Assembly (NCBI GenBank): GCA_016932075.1
Contig: JAFGDP010000033.1
Location: forward strand, 1 to 5,582
Source: Chitinispirillaceae bacterium
GTDB lineage: Bacteria > Fibrobacterota > Chitinivibrionia > Chitinivibrionales > Chitinispirillaceae
Length of the DNA stretch: 5,582 nucleotides
Direction of reading: 5' to 3'
Shown: positions 1-5,582 of the stretch, in pieces
Layout: each line of letters begins with the position of its first letter
How positions within the stretch are numbered: position 1 is the stretch's first letter
Translations under genes and position numbers: made by a program
Notes under the pieces: model-generated
Told to the model about the DNA's origin: nothing
The model's database searches: none
Seen by the model: the letters and a program-made list of their open reading frames with translations, nothing else

Positions 1-1031
1 TGGTCAACGCCGCGGCCGGGCTTGCGGCGCGCGGGCACGCGGTGGTCTGCATCGGCCGGAACAGGGCGGTCTGGCTGGAAAAGGCCGCTGAGCGGGGCGT
101 GGAGACAAAAGGGTTTCCGATCCACGCGGATTTCGATCCTGTCATCATAACCCGGCTCTTTTCGTTTTTCAGAGAGCGCCGGCCCGACATCCTCTGCTGC
201 AACTTCGAGAAGGACGTGCGACTCGGCGGCATCGCGGGGCGGCTTGCCAAAGTCAAAAGAATATTCGTGCGTAAAGGCCTGTGCCTCATGCATGATAAAT
301 GGCGCTACCGGCTTGCTTATAAACATATCGTCGACGATATCATCACCCCGGCCGCGTTCATTAAAAAGCAGTTTGCCGCGTTCCCGTGGCTGAACCAGGA
401 CCGGATACACGTGGTGGCAAACGGCGTGGAAGTGCCCGACACCGCGTGCTGGGACAGGAATAAGCTGCGGAGAATCGTATGCATCAATGACGAGGAGCCC
501 GTCGTGCTGGGCGCCGGCACGATTTTTTCGCAGAAGGGTTTTGAATATCTTGTCGAAGCGGTGGCCATCCTCCGCCGCCGGGGCGTCCGCATCCACGCCG
601 CCATTGCCGGCGACGGTGACGCGCGGGAGCTGACCGCTTTCATGGACCGGTTCGGCGTCGCCCCCTTCATTCATCTCCTCGGCCTTCGCGGCGATGTCCC
701 TGAGCTCATGTACGGCGCCGACGCGTTCGTTCTGAGCTCCATTGACGAAGGACTGCCGAATGTGGTGCTCGAGGCCATGAGCGTCGGAACTCCGGTCGTG
801 GCTGCCGATGCCGGCGGAACGTCGGAGATCATTACCGACGGGGTCGATGGCTTTGTGGCGCCGGTAAAAAACCCGCAGGCCCTTGCGGATAAAATCGGCG
901 CAATTATTTACAATAAAGAATTGAACGCAAGAATCGGCTCGTCCGGGAAAGGTACTGTCAGGGAAAGATATGCCACGCCGCTAATGGTTGACAATATAGA
1001 ATTGCTGTTCTCGAAAACGCTCGGTCATTGA
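1..1031 (+). CDS. GT4-family glycosyltransferase, 5'-truncated by window edge
   Basis: Probable retaining GT4 (GT-B fold) glycosyltransferase that moves a sugar from an activated donor onto a growing glycan on the cytoplasmic side. The frame is open from base 3 (V-N-A-A-A-G-L-A-A-R-G-H), the usual GT4 first helix, so perhaps 20-30 N-terminal residues lie left of the window and the GTG at 42 is not the real start. Signs of the C-terminal donor domain: a VVANGVE linker near 412-432; a G-x-x-x-x-x-KGF motif with the phosphate-contacting Lys at 534-536; and the E-x7-E motif EGLPNVVLE at 747-773, followed by the GTPVVAADAGGTSEI loop. About 342 residues are visible, consistent with a near-complete protein. 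It is the only plus-strand gene and converges on the minus-strand glycosyltransferases, overlapping the next one by 7 bases. It is clearly a more distant GT4 than the duplicated pair. Family is secure; donor, acceptor and linkage are unknown. Confidence 0.93.
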   Translation, partial: VNAAAGLAARGHAVVCIGRNRAVWLEKAAERGVETKGFPIHADFDPVIITRLFSFFRERRPDILCCNFEKDVRLGGIAGRLAKVKRIFVRKGLCLMHDKWRYRLAYKHIVDDIITPAAFIKKQFAAFPWLNQDRIHVVANGVEVPDTACWDRNKLRRIVCINDEEPVVLGAGTIFSQKGFEYLVEAVAILRRRGVRIHAAIAGDGDARELTAFMDRFGVAPFIHLLGLRGDVPELMYGADAFVLSSIDEGLPNVVLEAMSVGTPVVAADAGGTSEIITDGVDGFVAPVKNPQALADKIGAIIYNKELNARIGSSGKGTVRERYATPLMVDNIELLFSKTLGH

Positions 1032-2179
1032 TTCAGGGCTTTTTTATATCCCGCATAGGTAAGTTCGGCCGTTTTTTTCCAGGAATACTGCGCCGCGCGC
1101 TTGAGCCCCTTTTCTCTGAGCTCCTCCCGTAAGGCCTTCTGGTCGAGGAGTTCCAGCATTCCATTACGCATAGAGTCGAAATCGCAGGGATCCACCATGA
1201 TTGCGGCGCCTTCCGCAATCTCGGTCATGGAGCTCGTTCGCGACGTTGCCACCGGGCAGCCGCAGGCCATGGCCTCGAGGATGGGCAGGCCGAACCCCTC
1301 GAAGAACGAATAATAAACCATACCTTCGGCATGGTTGTAGAACCTTACCAGGTCGTCGTCGCCGACCGAGTGAAGAATTCTTATGCGGCCGCGCAGCGGG
1401 GAGTCCGCGACGTGCCGCAGCACCCTGCCGGTATAATCGTTTTTCCGCGCCTGGCCGATCAGGATAAAATTGACGCCCGGGAACCTGCCGGCGAGCGATT
1501 CGAAGCACTCGATCATGGCCAGCGTGTTTTTCCTCGGCTGGATTTCTCCGACCGACAGCAGATATGGCCGCTCACTGTCGCCGAGGCCGTAGCGGGAGAG
1601 AAACGAGCGGTCGGAAGCCGTGCGGGTGAAACACGGATTCACGGCAAGGGGAATGACCGCGGTTTTATCTTTTGCCGCGGGGAACCGCTCGATGATGTCG
1701 GAACGCGTGCATTCGGAGTCGGCGAAGATGGCGATAGAACGATTGACGATTGCTGAAATGTTCCGTCGGAAAAACGGCTTGACGTATTCAAGAACCCACG
1801 GTTCGTCGTGGAGCGCGATGAGGTCGTGTATCGTTGTCACGACGTTAGGCAGCGATAAGGGATAATGTATCGGGTTGGTGCAGTGGAACAGATCGCAGTC
1901 CCGGGTGGCACAATGTTCGAAAAAAGGCTTTATTGAATCGACACAAGACATCAGGTGCCTGCCGAGCAGGAGGGGGTTCGGCATAATATTTTTAATCACC
2001 AACCGCGGTCCGTTGCCGAAAATCTCGCGAGTTTTTCTTTTCTTCCGCCAGTAGGTTATACACCGCCATTCGTCAGCGGTACCGAGACCGGCCAGCGCTT
2101 TGATGAGCTCGACCGTATAGGTTCTGTTGCCGCTGCCGGCCGTGATGCCGAGATTGTAGGTGTCAAACGCGACGCGCAT
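1025..2179 (-). CDS. GT4-family glycosyltransferase, downstream copy of a tandem pair
   Basis: A 384-residue GT4 enzyme, a full length for the family, resembling the mannosyltransferase-like (MtfB/WbaZ-type) GT4 group. That resemblance is from memory of the motifs, not a search. Visible features: a glycine-rich N-terminal loop (GITAGSGNRTYT, residues 11-22), T-T-I-H-D-L at 115-120, the donor-domain motif GEIQPRKN at 211-218 with Arg216/Lys217, and E-x7-E at Glu294/Glu302 (EGFGLPILE). The ATG at 2179 aligns exactly with the start of the neighbouring copy. It begins 7 bases after that copy's TGA and has only a weak ribosome site (TTGAGTAAACC before ATG), so translation is probably coupled. It differs from the other copy at 78 of 384 positions without gaps, and all recognisable catalytic motifs are intact. 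Last gene of the leftward cluster; its TGA overlaps the TGA of the plus-strand gene. The sugar transferred is unknown. Confidence 0.93.
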   Translation of the reverse strand: MRVAFDTYNLGITAGSGNRTYTVELIKALAGLGTADEWRCITYWRKKRKTREIFGNGPRLVIKNIMPNPLLLGRHLMSCVDSIKPFFEHCATRDCDLFHCTNPIHYPLSLPNVVTTIHDLIALHDEPWVLEYVKPFFRRNISAIVNRSIAIFADSECTRSDIIERFPAAKDKTAVIPLAVNPCFTRTASDRSFLSRYGLGDSERPYLLSVGEIQPRKNTLAMIECFESLAGRFPGVNFILIGQARKNDYTGRVLRHVADSPLRGRIRILHSVGDDDLVRFYNHAEGMVYYSFFEGFGLPILEAMACGCPVATSRTSSMTEIAEGAAIMVDPCDFDSMRNGMLELLDQKALREELREKGLKRAAQYSWKKTAELTYAGYKKALNQ

Positions 2180-2186
2180 GGTTTAC

Positions 2187-3341
2187 TCAACACTTCAATG
2201 CTTTTGTATATCCCTCGTAAGTCATCTCCGCCGTTCTTTTCCAGGAGTATCGAGCCGCCCGCCGGAGACCCTTCTCCCTGAGCTCCTCCCGTAAGGCCTT
2301 TTGGTCGAGGAGTTGCAGCATTCCATTACGCATAGAGTCGAAATCGCAGGGATCAACCATGATTGCAGCGCCTTCAGCGATTTCGGTCATGGCGCTTGTG
2401 CGGGAGGCCGCCAGGGGACATCCACAGGCCATTGCTTCCAGAATGGGCAGGCCGAAGCCTTCGAAAAAAGAGTAGTACACCAAGCCTTCGGCATGGTTGT
2501 AAAACCTGACCAGGTCGTCGTCGCCGACCGAGTGAAGGATTTGTATCCGGTCGCGCACCGGGGAGTCCGCGATGTGCCGCAGCACCTCGCCGGTATAATC
2601 GTTTTTCCGGGCCTGGCCGATCAGGATGAAATCGAGGCCGGGAAAACCGCCGGCAAGCGATTCAAAGCATTCGATCATGGAGAGCGTGTTTTTCCGCGGC
2701 TGGATTTCGCCTACCGACAGAAGATAGGGTCGTGCGGTGTCTCCAATGCCGTAACGGGAGAGAAACGAGCGGTCGCCGGCAATGCGGGTGAAGCAGGGGT
2801 TAATGGCATTAGGGGCAACCATTGTTTTAGCTGCAGCGGCCGGGTATCGTTCGATGATATCACGGCGTGTTGCCTCCGAGACGGCAAAGATAATCAGTGA
2901 ACGGCCAACAATAGAGGCACTATGCTTCCGATAAAACGGTTTAACGCATTCGGGGACCCACGGTTCATCATGGAGCGCAATGAGATCATGAATCGTGGTG
3001 ACGACCCGCGGCAAGCCAAGGGGGAAATGTATCGGATTGGTACAATGGAACAGGTCGCACTGCCGCGCGACAAGGCGTTCAAAAAACGGCTGTATGGCAT
3101 CAACGAACGGCATCAGGTGCTTGCCGAGGAGCAAGGGATGCGGAATCAGATTTCTGACTGTAAAACGCGGACTGTATCCGAAAAGTTCCTGTATTTTCTG
3201 CTTTTTCCGCCAGTAGGTTATAATCTGCCACTCGTCGGCAGTTCCGAGGCCGGCCAGCGCCTTGATGAGCTCGACCGTATAGGTTTTGTTGCCGCTGCCG
3301 GCATTTATTCCGAGATTGTAGGTATCGAAGGCAACGCGCAT
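2187..3341 (-). CDS. GT4-family glycosyltransferase, upstream copy of a tandem pair
   Basis: A 384-residue GT4 enzyme and close paralogue of the gene that follows it. The same landmarks are present: glycine-rich loop GINAGSGNKTYT (11-22), T-T-I-H-D-L (115-120), GEIQPRKN (211-218) and the E-x7-E pair Glu294/Glu302. No signal peptide or membrane segment is apparent, as expected for a cytoplasmic or membrane-associated transferase. The ATG at 3341 is preferred because it starts the conserved MRVAFDTYNLG strand and matches the paralogue's start. The leader TTGAATAACCC before ATG lacks a good Shine-Dalgarno. The gene lies 47 bases after the methyltransferase stop, with no terminator in between, so co-transcription is likely. 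Divergence from the paralogue is concentrated in residues 41-190 (about 67% identical) against 87% in 191-384. This suggests a shared donor but possibly different acceptors; that is inference. Exact sugar specificity cannot be told. Confidence 0.93.
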   Translation of the reverse strand: MRVAFDTYNLGINAGSGNKTYTVELIKALAGLGTADEWQIITYWRKKQKIQELFGYSPRFTVRNLIPHPLLLGKHLMPFVDAIQPFFERLVARQCDLFHCTNPIHFPLGLPRVVTTIHDLIALHDEPWVPECVKPFYRKHSASIVGRSLIIFAVSEATRRDIIERYPAAAAKTMVAPNAINPCFTRIAGDRSFLSRYGIGDTARPYLLSVGEIQPRKNTLSMIECFESLAGGFPGLDFILIGQARKNDYTGEVLRHIADSPVRDRIQILHSVGDDDLVRFYNHAEGLVYYSFFEGFGLPILEAMACGCPLAASRTSAMTEIAEGAAIMVDPCDFDSMRNGMLQLLDQKALREELREKGLRRAARYSWKRTAEMTYEGYTKALKC

Positions 3342-3388
3342 GGGTTATTCAATAAAAAATATAATCGCCAATCTTGTACGGCAAATTG

Positions 3389-4330
3389 CTATTCTCTGCG
3401 GATCCAGATGCTTCCACCGGGATCCTTCAGACAGAGCGGCATTTTTTCCTTGAAAAACGGCTCATGGAAACGCATCATAAAGGTATTCATGAGTGTAATG
3501 CGGAAAGCGTTGTTGTATTGGAGAAAGGCCCGTAGCACGTAGGACTCGTTCAAGGCCCTTCCTTCATATACCCAGTCTTTCGGATACTCAAACGGAAAAA
3601 AAATATCATGAAAATGCACATGAACACCGGGTGAGAGAATCGGCAGGATATCAAACAAGATTCTATTCACATCGCTGTCAATTTTACTGACATGCGTGGA
3701 ATCGATAAACAGGATGTCGTTTGCTTCAAGCGAAGCGAGTTCACTCAAGGAAACGTCCTGTAATCGGCTGCCGATGATCCTTTGTCTGCTTTTGTCGGGT
3801 TCCTTGATAAGGGACAGGAGAAGTTCAGGATGAGGTTCGATAAAAGAGATTTTTATTGAACCGCCGAAAAACAGTTCATTGGTATCCAACGTCACGCACG
3901 ATGAAAAGCCCGAACCTACTTCAATAATTCTTTTTGGTTTCAAAAATCTGATCATGCAATGCAGCACAATGGCGTCCGAGTATGAATACGCGGGATTTTC
4001 AAAGTAATAGCGCAATCCGTCGGTCTTTCGCGGTTTGAAGGGCATCGTGTTGTAGGAGGGGATCATTTTTTCAAGGAGCTTGAGTTGTTCGGCCTCGTTG
4101 AGTTCCACCCCCGGGATATTCCGGGAGGTATTTCCAAAAATCCGTTTTTCGTCTCTCCGGATATCGTCAAGGCAGGGGATGGGAGAATAGAAGTGTCCAG
4201 GGGGCGCGAAAAGACCATGGATCTGTTTGATTGCGGCGAGCTCCGCACGCAATTGATTCCGCTGGGAATAAATCCTTCGGACTAACGGAAGCTTTTGGAC
4301 GGCAGACTTTATTGAAGATTTCAGCGACAT
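3389..4330 (-). CDS. Class I SAM-dependent methyltransferase (Methyltransf_24-like)
   Basis: Probable SAM-dependent methyltransferase of the type found in polysaccharide clusters, where such enzymes are thought to methylate a sugar or glycan end. 313 residues from the chosen ATG. Residues 1-35 (MSLKSSIKSAVQKLP..., then a charged stretch) form a basic, probably helical N-terminus. SAM-site motif I is I-I-E-V-G-S-G-F-S-S around 135-144; an acidic strand-2 end F-I-E-P-H-P is around 164-169; D-I-L-F-I-D-S-T-H-V near 205-214 follows; then H-F-H-D-I-F-F-P-F-E-Y-P at 239-250 and A-L-N-E-S-Y-V-L at 259-266, a pairing I associate with this group. Start choice: an in-frame TTG at 4399 would add 23 residues, but it lies inside the terminator hairpin and has no ribosome site, whereas the ATG at 4330 has GGGAG nine bases upstream. 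First gene of a probable three-gene leftward operon. Lower G+C than the glycosyltransferases. Substrate unknown; a non-sugar substrate remains possible. Confidence 0.85.
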   Translation of the reverse strand: MSLKSSIKSAVQKLPLVRRIYSQRNQLRAELAAIKQIHGLFAPPGHFYSPIPCLDDIRRDEKRIFGNTSRNIPGVELNEAEQLKLLEKMIPSYNTMPFKPRKTDGLRYYFENPAYSYSDAIVLHCMIRFLKPKRIIEVGSGFSSCVTLDTNELFFGGSIKISFIEPHPELLLSLIKEPDKSRQRIIGSRLQDVSLSELASLEANDILFIDSTHVSKIDSDVNRILFDILPILSPGVHVHFHDIFFPFEYPKDWVYEGRALNESYVLRAFLQYNNAFRITLMNTFMMRFHEPFFKEKMPLCLKDPGGSIWIRRE

Positions 4331-4339
4331 GTTTACACA

Positions 4340-4344
4340 CTCCC
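4340..4344 (-). promoter_or_regulatory. Shine-Dalgarno site deciding the methyltransferase start
   Basis: On the minus strand GGGAG is followed by nine bases and then ATG (4330-4328). This is the best ribosome site near the methyltransferase and supports starting at 4330 rather than at the upstream TTG at 4399. Confidence 0.7.
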
Positions 4345-4360
4345 GGGGTTTTGAATGTCT

Positions 4361-4366
4361 GTTATA
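4361..4366 (-). promoter_or_regulatory. Candidate -10 element for the methyltransferase-glycosyltransferase operon
   Basis: Minus-strand TATAAC, a 5/6 match to the sigma-70 -10 consensus, lies 30 bases before the ATG and just downstream of the terminator. That leaves about 20-25 bases of leader including the ribosome site. No convincing -35 box is seen: TTACCG at an 18-base spacing matches only 3/6. There is no extended -10 TG. Position is the main support; an alternative sigma factor or read-through from upstream is possible. Confidence 0.35.
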
Positions 4367-4388
4367 CTTATGTTCAACAAGCACCGGT

Positions 4389-4429
4389 AAAAAAATCAAG
4401 GCCTCCGAACAGCGTCGGAAGCCTTAATT
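4389..4429 (-). terminator. Intrinsic (rho-independent) terminator after the astacin/FG-GAP gene
   Basis: Arms 4394-4408 and 4415-4429 pair around a six-base loop. In minus-strand RNA the stem is 15 pairs including two G-U wobbles (4403/4420 and 4397/4426), which would be C-A mismatches in plus-strand RNA. It is followed by a U-run (A-tract 4389-4395 on the plus strand). The wobbles and the U-tract both point to leftward termination. It starts 36 bases past the stop at 4466 and insulates the downstream operon. Confidence 0.88.
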
Positions 4430-4465
4430 GAATAGTGCTGATAAAATAAATTATAATTTTCTTGA

Positions 4466-5582
4466 TTATAGCAGATTATGAAGGTCAATCGCAACCTGGG
4501 TTGTACCGCCGAAGACGTCCACCAGTTCACAATCGCCGTCATTATCGAAATCGCCGATCAGCCATTTGCTGCCGCTCTGCCAACTCCCGACTTTATTGCC
4601 CCACCTTGTCCAGTCAGGAAAGGATGATCCATTGGAAAGATGTGCATCATAGTAAGTCAATCCTGAACCACCCCACGATTTGATCAGGTCAGGATATGCA
4701 TCGCCGTTAAGATTTCCCGCCATCCATATCTGACTGGTTGAAAACCCCCCTTTTTGCGTTGCCCAGCGGGTGTAATTGTAAAATGAAGATCCGTTGGAAA
4801 AATGGACGTCGGCTGATGCATAGCCGTTATCACTGAAGACCTTGCTGAGGTCGGTGTACCCGTTATTATCAAAGTCTGCGGACATCCACTGCTGCGCATC
4901 TCCGAAACCACCCTGACGCGTAGCCCAGCGGGTGTAATTATAAAATGAAGAACCGTTGGAAAAAACGACGTCGATCGTTGCATACCCGTTATCATTGAAG
5001 ACCCTGCAAAGATCTGTTATACCGTTTCCGTTAAAATCTCCTGACAGCCATTTTTGTGCATCCCAGTAGCCGCCCTGCCGTGTTGCCCACCGGGACCAAC
5101 TGAAAGAGGAACCGCTGGAAACAAAAACGTCGATTGTTGCGGCACCATTATCGTTAAAGACTCTGCACAGGTCGGTTCTGTTGTCGGAGCTGAATCTGCC
5201 AGCCAGCCATTTCTGTGCGTCCCAGTAGCCGCCCTGCCGTGTTGCCCAGCGGGAACAGGTAAATGAGGTGCCGTTGGAGATATAGACATCAACTGATGCG
5301 AGGCCGTTGTCGTTGAAGACCACGGCGACATCCTGTATCCCGTTACCGTCAAAATCCCCGGCCATCCATTTTTGTGAAGAAGAAAATGCGTTTGTATTAG
5401 TTATCCACCGTTCGCAATAGAGAGAAACCATACCGGCTTTGTCACCACTGGTAAGATTCAGCATAGAATACCATGTTGTAACTCCATCCAGCATGGTTAA
5501 AGTCGGTTGCCCGTTGCTAGAAAAAGCCCAGGAATGATAAATCATAATTGAATTATAATCAAATTCATTTAAATTCCGGTAA
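4466..5582 (-). CDS. Astacin-type metalloprotease C-terminus fused to FG-GAP/VCBS-like repeats, 5'-truncated
   Basis: C-terminal part of a probable secreted zinc metalloprotease of the astacin (M12A) family with a calcium-binding repeat domain. The frame is open to the right edge (first full codon 5581-5579), so the ATG at 5545 is internal. The reading F-D-Y-N-S-I-M-I-Y followed by HSWAFSSNGQPTLT matches the astacin Met-turn (Y-D-Y-x-S-[IV]-M-H-Y ... A-F-S-x-N-G-x-P-T-I). Next, L-T-S-G-D-K-A-G-M-V-S-L-Y-C resembles the closing helix of the catalytic domain (L-S-x-x-D-x-x-x-I-x-x-L-Y-x-C). The HExxH zinc site, propeptide and signal peptide would lie beyond the window. After residue 45, counted from that Met, come five repeats of 53-54 residues and a shorter sixth, several with D-x-D-x-x-G-x-x-D calcium-loop-like cores. 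It ends in LHNLL with no obvious anchor or sorting motif. Family assignment rests on remembered motifs; the repeat part is surer than the protease part. A role beside a glycan locus is not established. Confidence 0.78.
   Translation of the reverse strand, partial: YRNLNEFDYNSIMIYHSWAFSSNGQPTLTMLDGVTTWYSMLNLTSGDKAGMVSLYCERWITNTNAFSSSQKWMAGDFDGNGIQDVAVVFNDNGLASVDVYISNGTSFTCSRWATRQGGYWDAQKWLAGRFSSDNRTDLCRVFNDNGAATIDVFVSSGSSFSWSRWATRQGGYWDAQKWLSGDFNGNGITDLCRVFNDNGYATIDVVFSNGSSFYNYTRWATRQGGFGDAQQWMSADFDNNGYTDLSKVFSDNGYASADVHFSNGSSFYNYTRWATQKGGFSTSQIWMAGNLNGDAYPDLIKSWGGSGLTYYDAHLSNGSSFPDWTRWGNKVGSWQSGSKWLIGDFDNDGDCELVDVFGGTTQVAIDLHNLL
4469..5410 (-). repeat. Six in-frame FG-GAP/VCBS-like repeats, 159-162 base period
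   Basis: Units in transcript order: 5252-5410, 5093-5251, 4931-5092, 4769-4930, 4607-4768 and a shortened 4469-4606. Each starts R-W-(A-T), then a Q/S-K-W-(L/M) turn, an acidic loop, a V-F-x-D-N-G strand and a final S-N-G-(S/T)-S-F. Loops: DFDGNGIQD, RFSSDNRTD, DFNGNGITD, DFDNNGYTD, NLNGDAYPD, DFDNDGDCE; the second and fifth have lost ligand-type residues. Middle units are the most alike: 5061-5089 and 5220-5248 are identical over 29 bases, which points to fairly recent unit duplication. Such repeats usually build a beta-propeller or similar extracellular domain. Confidence 0.88.

Larger units (their letters stand above)
1025..3341 (-). repeat. Tandem gene duplication, unit 1162 bases
   Basis: The two glycosyltransferase genes are head-to-tail copies offset by exactly 1162 bases (1155 coding plus 7 spacer) and stay collinear without indels. 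Nucleotide identity is patchy: 1116-1200 against 2278-2362 has only 3 mismatches in 85 bases, while other stretches diverge much more. Homology also reaches just upstream of the start codons, where TTGAATAACCC and TTGAGTAAACC match at 9 of 11 positions. No insertion-sequence ends flank the unit, so unequal recombination is a simpler origin than transposition. Confidence 0.9.

Noticed and set aside
42..44. GTG as the start of the first glycosyltransferase
   Set aside because: The codons from base 3 onward are open and encode the typical GT4 first helix, so this GTG is an internal Val and the true start is left of the window.
317..670. 117-codon minus-strand open frame
   Set aside because: It lies wholly inside the plus-strand GT4 gene, and its Ser/Thr/Arg-rich product looks like a shadow of G+C-rich coding sequence.
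3356..3384. Possible promoter for the glycosyltransferase at 2187-3341 (minus-strand TTGCCG with TATATT or TATTTT)
   Set aside because: TATATT sits at a 15-base spacing. TATTTT has a 17-base spacing but matches only 4/6. The start would leave a leader of under about 10 bases. Random A+T-rich matches are common here, and co-transcription with the methyltransferase is simpler.
2301..3542. Long open frames on the plus strand antisense to the glycosyltransferase copy at 2187-3341
   Set aside because: They mirror a GT4 gene with clear motifs. A related antisense frame also appears opposite the other copy (1331-1756), as expected when a coding sequence is duplicated. The products are low-complexity and show no recognisable family.
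4606..5410. Regularly spaced repeats that could suggest a CRISPR or satellite array
   Set aside because: The 159-162 base period is a multiple of three, the frame stays open throughout, and the units translate into FG-GAP-like protein repeats with no unique spacers.

Overview
The window looks like part of a bacterial surface-polysaccharide locus: three GT4-type glycosyltransferases and one SAM-dependent methyltransferase of the sort found in such loci. Beside them is the C-terminal part of a probable secreted astacin-type metalloprotease carrying FG-GAP/VCBS-like repeats. The host is a bacterium, judging by tight gene spacing, Shine-Dalgarno and terminator signals and protein families. The sequence alone does not place it in a phylum. 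Base composition shifts along the window: two sampled 60-base lines give about 70% G+C (601-660, glycosyltransferase) and 40% (3661-3720, methyltransferase). This suggests modules of different origin.

Layout, left to right. Bases 1-1031 (+) hold a GT4 glycosyltransferase whose first residues lie left of the window. It meets the next gene tail to tail, with a 7-base overlap of the two stop codons. Bases 1025-2179 (-) and 2187-3341 (-) are two head-to-tail copies of one 384-residue GT4 gene, about 80% identical and gap-free, separated by 7 bases. Bases 3389-4330 (-) encode a class I methyltransferase. Bases 4389-4429 form a strong intrinsic terminator for leftward transcription. Bases 4466-5582 (-) are the 3' part of the astacin/FG-GAP gene, which continues past the right edge.

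Reading on the minus strand, the order is: astacin-repeat protein, terminator, candidate promoter, methyltransferase, glycosyltransferase copy 1 (2187-3341), glycosyltransferase copy 2 (1025-2179). The last three probably form one transcript. The likely job of the locus is to add successive sugars to a glycan and methylate it or a precursor; substrates cannot be read from the sequence. The astacin gene is separated by the terminator and may be only a neighbour. No RNA gene, CRISPR array, insertion sequence or gene-free stretch above 300 bases was seen.

The most notable points are: the apparent start of the repeat protein is really the Met of an astacin Met-turn, so the gene is a truncated protease-repeat fusion; and the duplicated glycosyltransferases differ mostly in the N-terminal, acceptor-side half.
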